Below are positions 40,375 through 52,918 of a stretch of 64,000 bases of DNA, in pieces. Numbering within the stretch: the first letter of the stretch is position 1; the number at the start of each line of letters is the position of its first letter. This stretch comes from Rhabdornis inornatus (taxonomy: Eukaryota; Chordata; Aves; Passeriformes; Rhabdornithidae), in NCBI GenBank assembly GCA_013397075.1, contig VWZS01007432.1, positions 1,783,565 to 1,847,564 of the forward strand. The letters run 5' to 3'. Under the pieces are notes generated by a model that was not told the DNA's origin, searched no databases, and saw only the letters and a list, made by a program, of their open reading frames with translations. A program made the position numbers and the translations under genes.

Positions 40375-42309
40375 GTATTCCAGAAAGGACAAGGGATGGG
40401 GAAGTGTGTGCTGGAGGACGGGGGGAGGCTGGCTTGGTGGCAGGAGGCATTCCCTGACAACTTCCCACTCTCCCTGATGTTATCCCGCATCCACATCAAG
40501 TCACCGGATGGCATCTATTGTTCATTTGTTTTTGCTGTTTCTTTTTATTCAGAGCTGGCCATGTATTATAGGTACCCCTATAAAAATTTCTGCTTCCTAA
40601 GCCTTCTTTCAGCCCCCTATGATAACAGGGAAGACCCTGCTGGATCTGTTTGGCATAATGATAAATCATTGCTTTTCATCCAATTTGCAGAAAATCTAGC
40701 AAGGGATGTTAGGGCTTGTGATGAGACAGAACTAAGTTGTCTGCATTACTCAACTTCCACAGCACTTCCAGATATTTATTCTATTCCAGCAAAACCCAAA
40801 TAATTTATTTGACCCCAGCTCTAATGAAATACACAATGAACTTCTTAACAGATGCATAACTGTCTCTTTGTAACTAAAAAGTTAAAAAGATCTGCATAAG
40901 AAGGAACAGTTTCATGTCTACAACCATGACTGAATTGCTTGTCATGGAAACAATAAACATCATGGAGCTATGCTGATTTATGTTCACCAACAATCTTCAT
41001 AGCTCTTAAATTTTGTCCTTTTAAAAGTGTAACAAATCTTTCTGCATCATATATACCTACCTCAGGAGAGATTATAGCCTTCAAAGTGTTTTCCCCCAGG
41101 AAAAGCCTTCCACTCCAGTGTTGCAGAAAAATCCAATATACCGATACATCAATCCAATAAAATCCTCCTCCTGTAGTCCCCAAAGTAAGACTGAATTTTC
41201 CTCCTCTAAAACCATGTGTGCTTTCAGTCCTGAACTGAGCACTTGGCAGAGAGAGTAGAATTGGTGGTGACAGAAAGAGTGCAATTATCTTTCTGCCTGG
41301 ATCTTGCTTATTAGTACAGCTGCATTGGCCATGCACTGAAACTGAAGGTTCTGTATGGGCAAGAGTTCACTGGGATGGAAATACTACATAAATTCAGTGT
41401 GGAGAGAGAGGCATAATCTCAAGTGTAGGGACAGGATAGGTACTTCAGTGATAGTTCGCACTGAGGTCTCCAGATGTGCAGAGGGAATCTGGCTGAAGAG
41501 CCAAACAGAAAAACAGTCTTGAGGGGCAGTCTTTTTTTCTGAAAATTGCTGCCATGGGTATGAAAGAACTTCATTCAGAAGTTGACCATCACATTGGAAG
41601 GTCTGATCCAGCTCTGATCACTTCAGTTAGGCTGGGAATTTCAGCTCAGCATCATGAATTGTGTTTGGAGGTAAAAGAAGATGGAAGTCAACTCTCAAAC
41701 TTGCCAGGGAGAGTTTATTACTGCTAGATGCATTATCATCCCTGCTTAAACCGGCATCCTCTGTGGTGTGTGCTGTGCCACACCCGTGGAGATCCTGATG
41801 CAGGTCCTGCTTGGAACATGTCACAGTCTAGATGTGAAAGAGACAAAAGAGCAAAAGCAGGTACTGAGATGGAGAACAGTGAAACCCCAAGGACACAAAG
41901 AACTCATTATGTGAACCAGGCACTGATCATGTGTCCCTCAGTTCTAAATACAGCCCTGAACCACAAGACCACATTGCTTATTATTATTAAGCACATTATA
42001 TTTTATTTCATCAGAATTTCATAGGCAGAGGGACATAAACAAACCAAAGAGGTGCATGTTTTTACAGATACTTCTGGTAGCAGCATTGATGCAAATAAAT
42101 TTTGTTTAACAATTCTAATTTTTTTTTCAAATGTTCTTGCAAAAGATAAATTATACTACTTTCATATTTTAAGAAAGGAATAAGAAGGCTTGAAATACTG
42201 AAAATATATTTTTTCCCATTTTTAAAAATATAAATAGTACTTTGGTATTTATGAACTTTTTTGTTGCTGGAATTTTTCAGTACTTATTTATATCCTATTC
42301 ATTAAGTCG

Positions 42310-42335
42310 TTAATTCATTAATTCATTAATTCATT
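42310..42335. repeat. (TTAATTCA)n octamer repeat
   Basis: Three copies of TTAATTCA in intron 3. Confidence 0.85.
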
Positions 42336-42902
42336 GTATTGCTTTCAAAAGCTGAGAATGACTGAAAGGATTTGGTGTAGTTTTTTGTTTTTAAGTATAA
42401 TCCATCAAATCCAGAGGAATGTGCTAATATAAAAGATGGTTTTGGGGGTCATGTTTAGAAATAACGTTGGTGTTAGATATATATTCCCATTAACTGAATA
42501 TTCAGACTTCTACAGTAAATAATATTTGGTGATTTTGGTTCTTCTGGGATAATTTGCTATTTGTGTAAATTAGACATTTTGAATTCAAGACTGACTGACA
42601 TTTAAGGTTAGAACAAAACTCTGGAACCTAGGTTATCCTTTTTGTGTTTCTGGACTGGACCCTTACAAAAGCAGTTGCAGATTTTTCTGCAACGTCAGTG
42701 TGAAATCACAAGTTCCTTCTGAGAATCAAAGCAAACTTGAAATCTGACCTACATTCACCTGAAATCTGGCAGTTTTGGGGGTCCTTGGTAAACCTGGACT
42801 AGACTGTGAGCCTGACATAAAATCTGAAACAAGGAGATTTGCTCATGCATGGGTGTCATTCTTACATACCCCACATGGTTGTTATTCACACTCAAGTCAG
42901 AA

Positions 42903-43440
42903 ATCACAGAATCACGGAATGGGGAAGGTTGGGTGGGTCCAACCCCTCTGCTCAAGCAGAATCCCCTAGACCATGTTACTCAGGGTTGTGTCCAGATGGT
43001 TTTTGAGTATGTCGAGAGAAGGAGACTCCACACCCTCTCTGGTCTCTGTTCAGTGCCCAGGCAGTGCCCAGGGAAGAAGTTGTGCCTCCTGTGCAGGTGG
43101 AACCCCCTGGGCTCAGTCCCTGCCCGTGGCTCTGGTGCCATTGCTGGGCCCCCCGGAGCAGAGCCTGGGCCCTGCTCGGAGCCCTCCCTGCACACAGGGA
43201 CACCCAGGGCTGAGGGCCCCTCTCAGCTGGGGCTCCTCTCCAGCCTGGACAGCCCCAGCTGCTGCAGCTCCCTTGCTCCACACAGGACACTGAACCCCAT
43301 GATTCTGTGGTCACTACAGCCACGGCTGCTCCAAACTTTCCCTTCCCCAGCAAGACCTTCCTTGTTTGTTGGAGTAAGGTCCAGCAGCACACCTTCCCTC
43401 ACTGGCTCCTCCCTTTGCCTGGGTACAACACTGAGCCTCC
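42903..43440 (-). mobile_element. CR1 LINE fragment, GC-rich 3' portion
   Basis: The left end is the antisense tail ATCACAGAATCACGGAATGG followed by GGTTGGGTGGGTCCAACCCC. The body is GC-rich and includes AGCCTGGACAGCCCCAGCTG and complementary CR1 sequence. From about 43300 it runs into CACTACAGCCACGGCTGCTC and AAGGTCCAGCAGCACACC, another block common in avian repeats, so this may be a longer CR1 or two adjacent pieces. The 227-codon open frame at 42849-43532 and its shadows are antisense repeat translation, not a gene. Confidence 0.85.
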
Positions 43441-45758
43441 ATCTTTCTCCTTTTCCCTTCCAAAACTCTCACAACACAACTGGGAAGTGCTTGTACTGCT
43501 CTGAGAAAGTCTTGTCAGTGCCATCCTGCTGATCTGTATGTGGCTCGTCTTAAAATTTGGAAACACTTCAGATCCAAACTTCTGGTTCATGACTGCTATT
43601 ACAAAGAACCAAAGTACGGATATTTTATCCATGTTATGAATAGGAATAAAAGGTAAGAAGGAAAACACAGGCAACTCAGTTTATTTTTTAATTCCTTCAG
43701 TGCACTCAAATGTTTTCAAATAAGGTATTTTCAACCTTAGAGTGGTAATGGATAGTAAAGACAGTAAAGGAAGTACATGCTTTTGTAGCTTCCTATAGAG
43801 ATTTCACAGCACTTTCACCATTTAAAAACCCCTGCATTCACATCTGTAATGGTAAGGCTTGCAGTTCATTTTAGTCACACCAAATCGAGTTAGCAAAGAA
43901 GAACAACTCTTAGCCAACAAATGTGCTACCTTCCTTTTAGCCTTCTTTTTGAATCTCAGAGCCTTCTAAGACAGAAACATGAGGAAAAAAGGACATGAAG
44001 AGCTACCAATCCCACATACAATTGTTTCCAACTTGCTCTGAAGTCAGTGGCAGGCACTTGATGAGCTCACTGGACATCTCCCTGGTGGCCAGAGGTTCAT
44101 TGCTAGGATCATCAGTCAAGACTCTGGCCACTACTTTTTGCCCCCCGAACAATTATTTGAATGTTGTCTTATACCACCACAAGGACTTTCTCATGCGCTC
44201 TCAGGAATCTCAGAAATTAATTCTCAATCTCTCCCAGCACTCGTCCCACACATGTCAGAGGGGTTTGTAAGTACAGCAGTATGGCTCCAATATTTTGCGT
44301 TTGCTGGGATGCTCTCAAAAGCTGGCCTGCTGGTATTTCACTGTTGCTAAAAACAGAGCCCAGAGGAATTTTCTTTGTGGAACAAGCAGCATGCTGTAAA
44401 AATAATTGCACAAAATTTGCAAACAGATGAGGGGAAAAACAGTCTTGGGGGGTCTTTTACTTCAGTCTTGGGCTGAGATGTTCAATACAAACCTCTAATA
44501 AATTATCTCCTTGGGAAAAAAATGACATTTAAGCTTCTCAGGGAATTTCTGATGACTGTGGGATGCATGAATCTCCTAATTGCCCCACACTGCATCCTGT
44601 ATGGCTCTGCATTGAGTTTCTAAGAATTGTTTCAGCTAATGGCAATTTTCCAAAATTTCTGAAAAATTTGCAATAAATAGCACCAATGACAATATCATAA
44701 TCTTGTCATTGGTGTAATTTGGAGTAAAAAAGTACTCAGGGATTCCTGGTGACACAAGACTCTCCTGGCAGAAGATTTATGTTTGGAGGCAAAGCGGCCC
44801 CGCACGGGTGAAAGAGCAGAGGAACAAACTTCCCTGTCAGTTTCTAAACATCCGCTATGATTCGGGATGGAAAGTACAAATGTGGTAAATGAAAACAATC
44901 CCCCAGAGGAGGGCTAGTGTAAGTCTAACACAAATGTTACTGAAAGAACGTTTTGTTGCAAATCTGAAAGGTTACAGAGAGATCTGTGGGCAGAACTTTG
45001 ACAGAGTAATGAAAAATTAAATACCAACAAACCAAGTCAGCTTTGATGCTGTTTTATGAGACAGCTTTCTACTATGTATTTTTAGAAATAAGTGTCTTTA
45101 TTCTGGGATAAATGAACTTAGAGTAACATCTGGGAACACACATCATTAAGCTTAACTTTTTGCTGAAAGCTTCAAAACAATGACCGTCTCTCACGGGAAA
45201 TCTCATTTATAAAAATGGAGGTTTCTGTTTGTTTTTATGGGGTGAGTTAAAAGAACAAACTGACAAATTGGTAGCAGATTGCAGCTTTTACCAACAAGTA
45301 GAAATGTTTCTAACAGTTTATCAATCAATTATGCTCTTACAATAGACAGTGACTGTGGTTACGTGGAGAAAAAACTGGCCCTTCCAGAAACACACCCATC
45401 ACGCTGACTGCCAGCAACTCAGCCTGACACCATCCCAATATTTACTCCTTTGTAACAGCAATGGGTTTGTCCCGTTGTTTTGTTTTGGAATGCCTGTAAG
45501 ATGATAACAGCTTATTTTACATATGAAACAATAACAGTGTGAGGAAAAAACAAATAATTCAGGCTTTCTTCAGAAGAGATTTTTCAATTACTTGGGACAA
45601 CATTTCCACCTAAGCCATGGCTTCTTCACAGTTTCTGGTGCAATAGGCCTGTGGTACTGGAAAGAGTTTTTCTGCTCACTTGCTTGGCTATAGAGCAGCT
45701 AATGAGGTGATTTGTTGATCAACATTCATTACGTATATACGCTATAAAGATATAAAAA

Positions 45759-45838
45759 TGATATGATATGATATGATGATACAATATGACATGATATGAT
45801 ATTACTTACATTACAGTATAGTATAGCATAGTATATTT
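45759..45838. repeat. Degenerate (ATATG)n/(GTATA)n repeat
   Basis: ATATG units, partly decayed to ATACA and ACATG, followed by GTATA units. Confidence 0.88.
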
Positions 45839-48128
45839 ACATACACAGACATAAATATATGTAGTGTGTATGCATGTAATTATGGATACTTGTACACATT
45901 TATGTGTATTGTCTGTGCATTATGTGAGACAATGTTAGCTCCCTTCATGTCACATGAAGCATTATAATTAATCAGCTCATTCCTGCAAGATGCGCAGTGC
46001 CTAATATGCTGCAGACTGCCCACACTGTCACCTGAAAGGATGTAAAGATAAGAAGCAATGCCCAGAAAAAGACTGAATTAATTGTTCTGAAGTCACAGTG
46101 GAGGCTGAATCCCAGTTTCAAACGTGAAAGCCAACTAATTTTATGCCCTTATAAGCCTAAAATATTCTTCAAAATGTGACTTTGTTTCCTAAGCCATTTC
46201 AGGGATGCAAAGAATGTTACTTTCCAGGTTTTACAGCCTCGAGTCCATTATTTGCTGAAAGTTCCTTTCTCTAAAAGTGACAAATTATTTCACTACACAT
46301 CCCTTGTGAGACCATTCATGAAAGAAAAGCTTTCATGCCGTAACTGTGCTTCATGCCATATTTTCCATCTTCCCACTTAAAGTTATTTGCAGACAGTTAC
46401 ATTAATCCAATTTCAAAAATTTTGGTGTTACAGCTTGGGTGGGTTAAATGAATAACTAAGGACTTATCCATATGTCTTGAATATGCAAGCTTTGGCTCAA
46501 AATCTCACGAGGATAGATCTCCTGCTTCCAGTTGGGCTGGATTCGTTAGCTTATTTTTTCTTCCAGAAACACACCCTTAACACAGACTGCCAGCAGCTAC
46601 ATCTGGTACTACCCTACTTTTTGAACAATTTGCTTTAAAATTAGAGGGGGGAATAGCCAAATATTTTAGGACTTGCTAAATGGTTTTATTCAAGAAATGT
46701 GCATGCCCATCCATACCATGTAATGCATGCAAGGCATGTATCAAACATCTAGTGAAATATCACTGCATGACCTCAAACCTGACACATCTGTTCTGCCTGA
46801 CAGAATAAAATTACCAATGAAATATTTTTAACTATTTCAGGTGATATTTTACCTTTAAGGTTTACAACAAATTCCATAGAAACGAGAGTGGAACACTGCA
46901 AGCACACTTGCTTTTGGAATGATTGGGAGGACAGTTCTGAAGGAAATTGGTTTGCAACATTTCACTGTAAAAATAGTATTCAGAATGTTTTAACCAATTG
47001 CAGCAGTTTATTGCTCAAGCAGCTATTTTCTCTCCTAGAAAGTAGAGAAGAAACACTGAAGGATTAGGCTATTGTTCATCCTCATAACAGCAGGGACATC
47101 CATCTAACGGGAAGCAGGTCCCAAAATCAACTTTCCCAAGGTCCCAAGGTTAACTTTCCTGCTAGCCAAGAGGAGAACTTGTGTAGAGTGCAGTGGACCC
47201 TCCTCAGCTTTTTCAACACATCAAGTGGGGATGCTATGGAACAGGGTGCCTTACCTAGGGAGGCAAGTGGAGGGCAGGAGGAGGTGAATTGATACCTCCT
47301 GGCACCCCTGAGGTCAGCCCTGCTCACCTCTGGCCAGTGGCAGGGTAAATCCACCTGCTGCTGTGTCTGGACACTGACCTGCTGCAAAGCATCTGCTGAC
47401 ATTAAACTAAACAATAAGAAAAAACATGGGCATGACAAAAGGAATAAACACAGTAACCCAGTTCCTCATCCCACATCCCACAGAATATAAATACTGTTGT
47501 GATGCTTGATGGAAGAGCTTCACAGAGGAGCAGAAGGAAAACCATGCAGCTGAAGTACCCTTATTCCTCTCCTGCTGGCTCCATGATCCCTCTTCACAGG
47601 GCTGGGCATAACCCAAGGAGACACGCCATGAACTGCTCAATTTTGGGCTCTGTGATCTGCTATTAACAAAGAATAATTTCAGTACATTTGTCTTAGAAGA
47701 GTAGCATTAAACCCTATTAACCTTAGTTACACCCCTGCCTATCCAAGATAAAAATCCAAACCCAAACAAACTGAGCTCGGATGGTCCAGGAGATCAGCAT
47801 TTTGTCAGCAGTGGTGGGCCCCAGGCTTCACTGAGACTTGGGTTAGCCAGTGCCCACACATCATCAGCAAGCCATCAGCTCTCGTGGCTGCAGCTGCATG
47901 AGCATCAAAGAAGTGGTGACATCTTGTGACCAGAACCCATCTCTTTTGCTACTTATTACCCAAAACAAAAGTTGATCACTTGCATATTTGATGAGGCAAA
48001 ACTCTTCAAGTCTTTTATTTCTTTTTGATACTTCAGTCAAAAAGTTATATGGATTTTGTTACATTCAACACTTGGTCCAACAATGTGCATTTCCATTAAG
48101 GAAAACAAAAACCAGCAAGGGTAAGCCA

Positions 48129-48182
48129 AAACACACACACACGCACACACGCACACACGCACACACGCACACACGCACGCAC
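48129..48182. repeat. (CA)n repeat with periodic CG
   Basis: An alternating purine-pyrimidine tract in which one A of the CA run is replaced by G every ten bases or so (ACACACACGC units), giving evenly spaced CpGs. Confidence 0.95.
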
Positions 48183-50589
48183 AAAATGTAACTATTGTTT
48201 TTGCATACTTTATCCAAATAGTATTTTTACTATGTACAGAAACTGTATCTGATGTTATGCAGTTGGGTCTAGATATGGAACTTGAAAAAATGAATTTCTT
48301 TTCATGCATATCCTTTGGTTTTATTTTGGTCTTCACAAGTCTTTTTCTACTTAACTGCAGCAGACAGCCCTCAAATTGCATTTTAAATGTATGATTTATA
48401 CAGGTATAAAAAGATGTGGGATTAAGAAAGCTTTAATGCTATATTTCACAATTCATTTAACAAAGTAGCAGTAGTCAGAAAATTTTACTTGGCAAGATCA
48501 TACTGGGGTGGGAGCGGGCCTGTATATGGAAAAGGGACCTGAGGAATGTTCTTATGATTAATCTGAGGCAGCACAGCCCAACGATGGGAAATTGCTCTAG
48601 GAGGTAGATCTTGCTGTAAACCATTCAAGATTAGATACAAGGCACTGACATATGACAAATGAAACTGCTGACAGAGTGGCTCATATGAGCTAATGATTTT
48701 CAATCTTTAATTAAGCACCTAGCTTGGCATAGTGTCTTAGATTTGAGTAAATAAGTACCTTTAAGGTTCAGGGTCAGAGCTTTGATGGGAATTTTGCTGA
48801 GGAAAACTGAGCAGGAGAGACTTTTAGGAAGCAGAATGTTGGCTGCTCTTCATTCAGAGCATTGAGCAAACAAAGTTAGATCTGGCCATGGCACCTCCCT
48901 GGCAGGTGGGAAGCTGCTTGAGGCACCAGGCAGAGAGACATTCCTCTGGAGGGCCAGAGCATGCTGGCCTGTCAGCAAGGAAGGGCACTCTGCAGCATCT
49001 GGGTGGAAAGAGGGGGAAAAAGTGTTGCTTAGAATCTGCTTAGTTTGGGTCTTGTATTCCCTGACCTCCAAGCTTTTGGGCACAATTTTATACCCACAGC
49101 TGACTGTGGGCACACAAATTATAGCATTCAGGAATTTAACTACCTGATGATTGCGCCTCTGCTCAGTGTTGTAACCCCAAACATTCCACATTCATGAGAG
49201 AAGCCTCCAAAAAAATTAAAAAAACCTGCAAGATTGGCTTCAGGAGCACGAATTAATACTTTTTGAAACTTCTGCTTTTTTGAGCCTACATGGCTTGCAT
49301 TTGCAAGTCCTCCCACCACCAAAAACAGGGTGAATCTTTGAAAAAACACAGCAGTGAAATCAGGTTTCTGCTCACCAAAATGAATCACTAAACTGGACCT
49401 TCAGAAAGACAACAGCAAAAAGAAAAAAAAAATCAAGACTTAGGACAAAGTTGCTGTAGATTGTACTATACAGGCTGCCAGGCAGTGTCTATAAATAATA
49501 TATATATAATGTATGTAATAATGTATATAAACATCATCATCTCAACAAAATACACACAGGCAAACAATTGTTATATTGTTTACAGGTAGGCAAACAGGCA
49601 TCCATATATAAAGATACATTTCCAAAGATGTCACCCAGGACACCAAAATGGGTGATGTCTGTCTTTCAGGAGCAATGACACTTTCTAGTGTATCAGGGAA
49701 ACACATCAGAGGCTCCTTGGGACAGTATCCACAGTGTTGAGCCCATAGAAGAATGAGGAGCCTCATGAACTTCACCTCCTCCCACTCTCTTAGCAAGTTA
49801 TTGACTTGGCCTTTTCCACCAAAATGCAGACACCAGAAACACATGTAGAGCATGACAAAATGTGTATACTTCACCAAGGTTTACTGCTCAGGGAGGAGTA
49901 CAACTCAGGGGTGACAGATCCCATCGGCAATGTTTTCCTGGAAATCCCTAGATTCTGGTGCTCTTTGGTGGAGGTGTAAAAGTTGCCTCCACCCACCTCT
50001 GGTTGGGGATGTTGCTGCACTTCTTGCAGCTGCAACTGCATGTTGAGAAAGATGTAGGAATGGGTTAGTTTCAACAAAATCAACCATTTTTCAGCAATAT
50101 CAAGCACAGCTTCTAAGCAGTTTATCTATATCTACAAGTACATCTAAATATCAATAGATTATTTGAACCCAGATTTGTGGAACAGGATTGAAATCTTATT
50201 TGGGGGTCTTTGGAAAAAGACCTACTCCACAGGCTGGAAATGGATACAGAGGAGACCCTGGAAACTCCTAAAGGACCCCAGAGTATGTCACAGTGCATCC
50301 ATCTCCTCACTGCCACTGAAATGCTGCTGCTGCAGCAGAAGGTGGCAAGTTTTCTTTTCTATCAGTATGGAAGACAGGAAGGTGATACAGTGCATTCCAG
50401 CGTCCACAAAAACCCCAGCTCACCACAGCCTTGCTGATTTTCTTCTTCTAGAGCAGTTGCAGCTGTAGGAATTTATTTCCCAACTCAGTAAACCTCACTG
50501 GGAAACACCTTTTCTGCCTCTGATAGGATAACTTGACCTTGACCCTGGTAAATAAAGCCTGTGGTTCCAGAAGGTCTAGGGTATGAGCA

Positions 50590-50919
50590 GACTGAGGTCA
50601 GACCTCAGCAGGGCTGCAGCTCCTTCTGAGGGGCAATGGAGGGGAAGCTCCAATCTCTGCTCTTTGTGACCAGGGACAGGACCTGGGAATGGCTGGAGCT
50701 GTGTCACAGGAACGTCAGACTGGATATCAGGGAAAGGTTCTGCCCTCAGAGGGTGTGGGGCACTGAACAGGCTCCCCAGGGAATGGTCACAGCCCCAAGG
50801 CTGCCAGAGCTCCAGGAGTGTTTGGACAACGCTCGCAGGGATGCACAGGGTGGGATTTTGGAGTGGTCCTGAGCTGCACTTGAAGGGTCCTTTCCAACTC
50901 TGGATATTTTATGATTCTT
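50590..50919 (+). mobile_element. CR1 LINE 3' fragment (copy A)
   Basis: Sense CR1 sequence: GACCAGGGACAGGACCTGGG, then ACTGGATATCAGGGAAAGGT, CACTGAACAGGCTCCCCAGG, and near the end GGGTCCTTTCCAACTCTGGA and ATGATTCT. It is about 97% identical to the copy at 59016-59153 across the 138 bases I compared directly (4 mismatches). Confidence 0.92.
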
Positions 50920-51429
50920 GCATAGGTTGCTCAGCTGTCTTATACTTGCTACCGTATGTTGGTAAGGGAGAATCAAATCCAAATATTCTCTTTAATATTG
51001 AAACCCCAGAAATTTGGGAAAAAACAAACCATACAATTTAAGTGAAACTCAAACAACTCAGGAGGGTGCCCTCTATTTGCAGGGATAACCAGATCTGTAC
51101 AGCTTTTATTTTAAGGCCAGTTTCTGAAGCAGTAAGCATTTTTTACTCCCTCCTACTTCATTATGCCATTGTACTCAGATTTCGGCCCTTTTATCCTTTG
51201 CCCATTTCAGTCATGTTCTGGGATCTGCAGTGAAACCACTACAGGAGATGGTCTGCAGCATCAGTAATGCTTTCAGACAAGCTCAGTAGCTCATATTTCT
51301 TTGTTAGCATCCCATTGCGAAGGGGAAAGATCAGCTTGCTTTGTTCTTACGCCTTGATTTTCATAAGCTAATGATGACTGTGGGTGTAATTATGGTCAGG
51401 CTTAAGTGGTAGCACAAGGGCAGAAAAAC

Positions 51430-51600
51430 AGAGAGGCGCTTCCGTGGGGCTGGCTTCCGTCTGCTGCACACACGGAGCGGGAGGACATCGCTCGCCTTCC
51501 CCCGGGCACAGCCTGGCTGGGGAAGGAGGGATGTGCCAGTAGTGGCATGGCCTGGCTGCAGCAGGAACAGCAGGATGACAGTGGAGCGTAAGCCTGAGCA
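51430..51600. other. GC-rich, CpG-containing patch in intron 3
   Basis: About 170 bases clearly richer in G+C than the neighbouring intron, with about nine CpGs, located 0.85-1.0 kb upstream of exon 4. Several frames are open across it on both strands, as expected from the composition. It is too short for a standard CpG island, and no promoter motif is evident. Confidence 0.5.
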
Positions 51601-51920
51601 CCCACCAGTTTGTGTCTCTTCTGACTTTGAATTAACCACCTCTAGCTCAACCTCCTCCACAACAGCAATACATTTCTCTTTGGCTCACTGTTGAGCAGGA
51701 CCCTTCAGTGGATTTTTTCCCCTTTAATGTTGTGTTATCATTGCCCTAGTGGGAAAAAATGTATTTGTGGCTGATTATTCACTTAATGGTTGAACTAAAT
51801 ACTGCAATGAATGCTGCTTTTAAAGGGGATGGGATGTTCTGTGGGTAGAATTGTCCGTAAGTTTACCACTGGTGGTATAGGTATAGGTATATAGGCAAAA
51901 TCTTTAATTACGCAGAGAAT

Positions 51921-51995
51921 ATAGAATCATAAAATGGTTTGGGTTGGAATTGACCTGAGAGATCATCTTGTTCCAGCTTCCTGCATGTAGGCTTA
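51921..51995 (-). mobile_element. CR1 LINE tail fragment
   Basis: ATAGAATCATAAAATGGTTT then GGGTTGGAATTGACCTGAGA is the antisense CR1 3' terminus. It lies about 450 bases upstream of WNT7B exon 4. The right limit is uncertain. Confidence 0.85.
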
Positions 51996-52438
51996 TTCAG
52001 CCACGGAGTATATAATCTCCTTTTTAAGCATTTTTGGGTCATTATTTAAAGCAACCAAGTATTTTGAATCTTATGCCACTTAACCCCCAAATCAATTTTT
52101 TTCTGTTTTCAAAATGAAAATTATTTGAAAAATTTGAAGTCCCCTGTGGCTCTAAAGAAATGTCTTCTAAAACATAAGTAAATATTCTCCAATAAATGGA
52201 AAAAGAATGGAAATATTTCCCAAAAAAATGACAAAACACTGTATTTCCAACTAGGTGCCACTTGGAACAAAATGTGTTATGAGCATTCTGCTGAGAGGTG
52301 AGAAGATTTATAAGCATGCATTCAAAAAATTTCAACCAGCAGTAATGAATATTCATATGAACTAAACAGACTGAGGTTTAGGCAGGGTTGCAATACTGTT
52401 TTCCTGCGGTAACAATATGCAAATGTCTGTGCACATAG

Positions 52439-52918
52439 GTTCTCGAAGAGAGAATGAAATTGGAGTGCAAGTGTCATGGAGTTTCAGGTTCCTGCACAAC
52501 TAAGACCTGCTGGACCACGCTTCCTAAATTCAGAGAGATTGGATATATTTTGAAAGAGAAATACAATGCTGCAGTGCAAGTGGAGGTGGTACGAGCCAGT
52601 AGACTGAGACAACCAACCTTCCTGAAGATCAAGCAGATTAAGAGCTACCAGAAACCCATGGAAACTGATTTAGTGTATATTGAAAAGTCACCTAACTACT
52701 GTGAGGAAGATGCTTCCACAGGGAGTGTCGGCACCCAGGGACGACTCTGCAACCGCACGTCTCCCAACGCGGACGGGTGCGACATGATGTGCTGTGGAAG
52801 AGGGTACAACACACACCAGTACACCAAGGTGTGGCAATGCAATTGCAAATTCCACTGGTGCTGCTTTGTGAAGTGCAACACGTGCAGTGAGCGGACAGAG
52901 GTGTTCACCTGCAAATAA
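52439..52918 (+). CDS. WNT7B: WNT7B terminal coding exon 4 (residues 191-349 and stop)
   Basis: Last coding exon, 159 codons plus TAA, starting after CACATAG at VLEERMKLEC. It carries the hallmark CKCHGVSGSCTTKTCW, in which Ser206 is the residue palmitoleoylated by Porcupine and used for Frizzled binding and secretion. The WNT7 linker region that RECK reads follows (about residues 240-285), then the Asn295 sequon (NRT). The cysteine-rich C-terminal domain has CCGRGYNTHQY, the finger-2 tip KFHWCC (residues 327-332), and the end CNTCSERTEVFTCK. FVKC and EVFTCK mark WNT7B; WNT7A ends EMYTCK. All expected cysteines appear present and there is no frameshift. The summed length of 349 residues equals vertebrate WNT7B. 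The acceptor is odd: it has a poor pyrimidine tract and an octamer ATGCAAAT at 52417-52424 just upstream. Confidence 0.98.
   Translation, partial: VLEERMKLECKCHGVSGSCTTKTCWTTLPKFREIGYILKEKYNAAVQVEVVRASRLRQPTFLKIKQIKSYQKPMETDLVYIEKSPNYCEEDASTGSVGTQGRLCNRTSPNADGCDMMCCGRGYNTHQYTKVWQCNCKFHWCCFVKCNTCSERTEVFTCK

Larger units (their letters stand above)
40375..52438 (+). other. WNT7B: WNT7B intron 3 (12.1 kb)
   Basis: It starts GTATTC and ends GCACATAG. The first 429 bases are open in the WNT7B frame. It contains CR1 fragments at 42903-43440 (-), 50590-50919 (+) and 51921-51995 (-), simple repeats near 42310, 45759 and 48129, and a GC-rich, CpG-containing patch at about 51430-51600. Segments 43450-45750, 45840-48120 and 48190-50580 show nothing I can name. 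Confidence 0.85.

Noticed and set aside
42849..43532. 227-codon open frame and overlapping frames on both strands
   Set aside because: GC-rich CR1 sequence; the open frames follow from composition and repeat content.
13173..52918. Gene could be WNT7A instead of WNT7B
   Set aside because: Diagnostic residues in all three exons (GINECQYQF, LSNCGCDREKQGYYNQ, EVVRASRLRQPTF, FVKCNTCSERTEVFTCK) fit WNT7B and differ from WNT7A.
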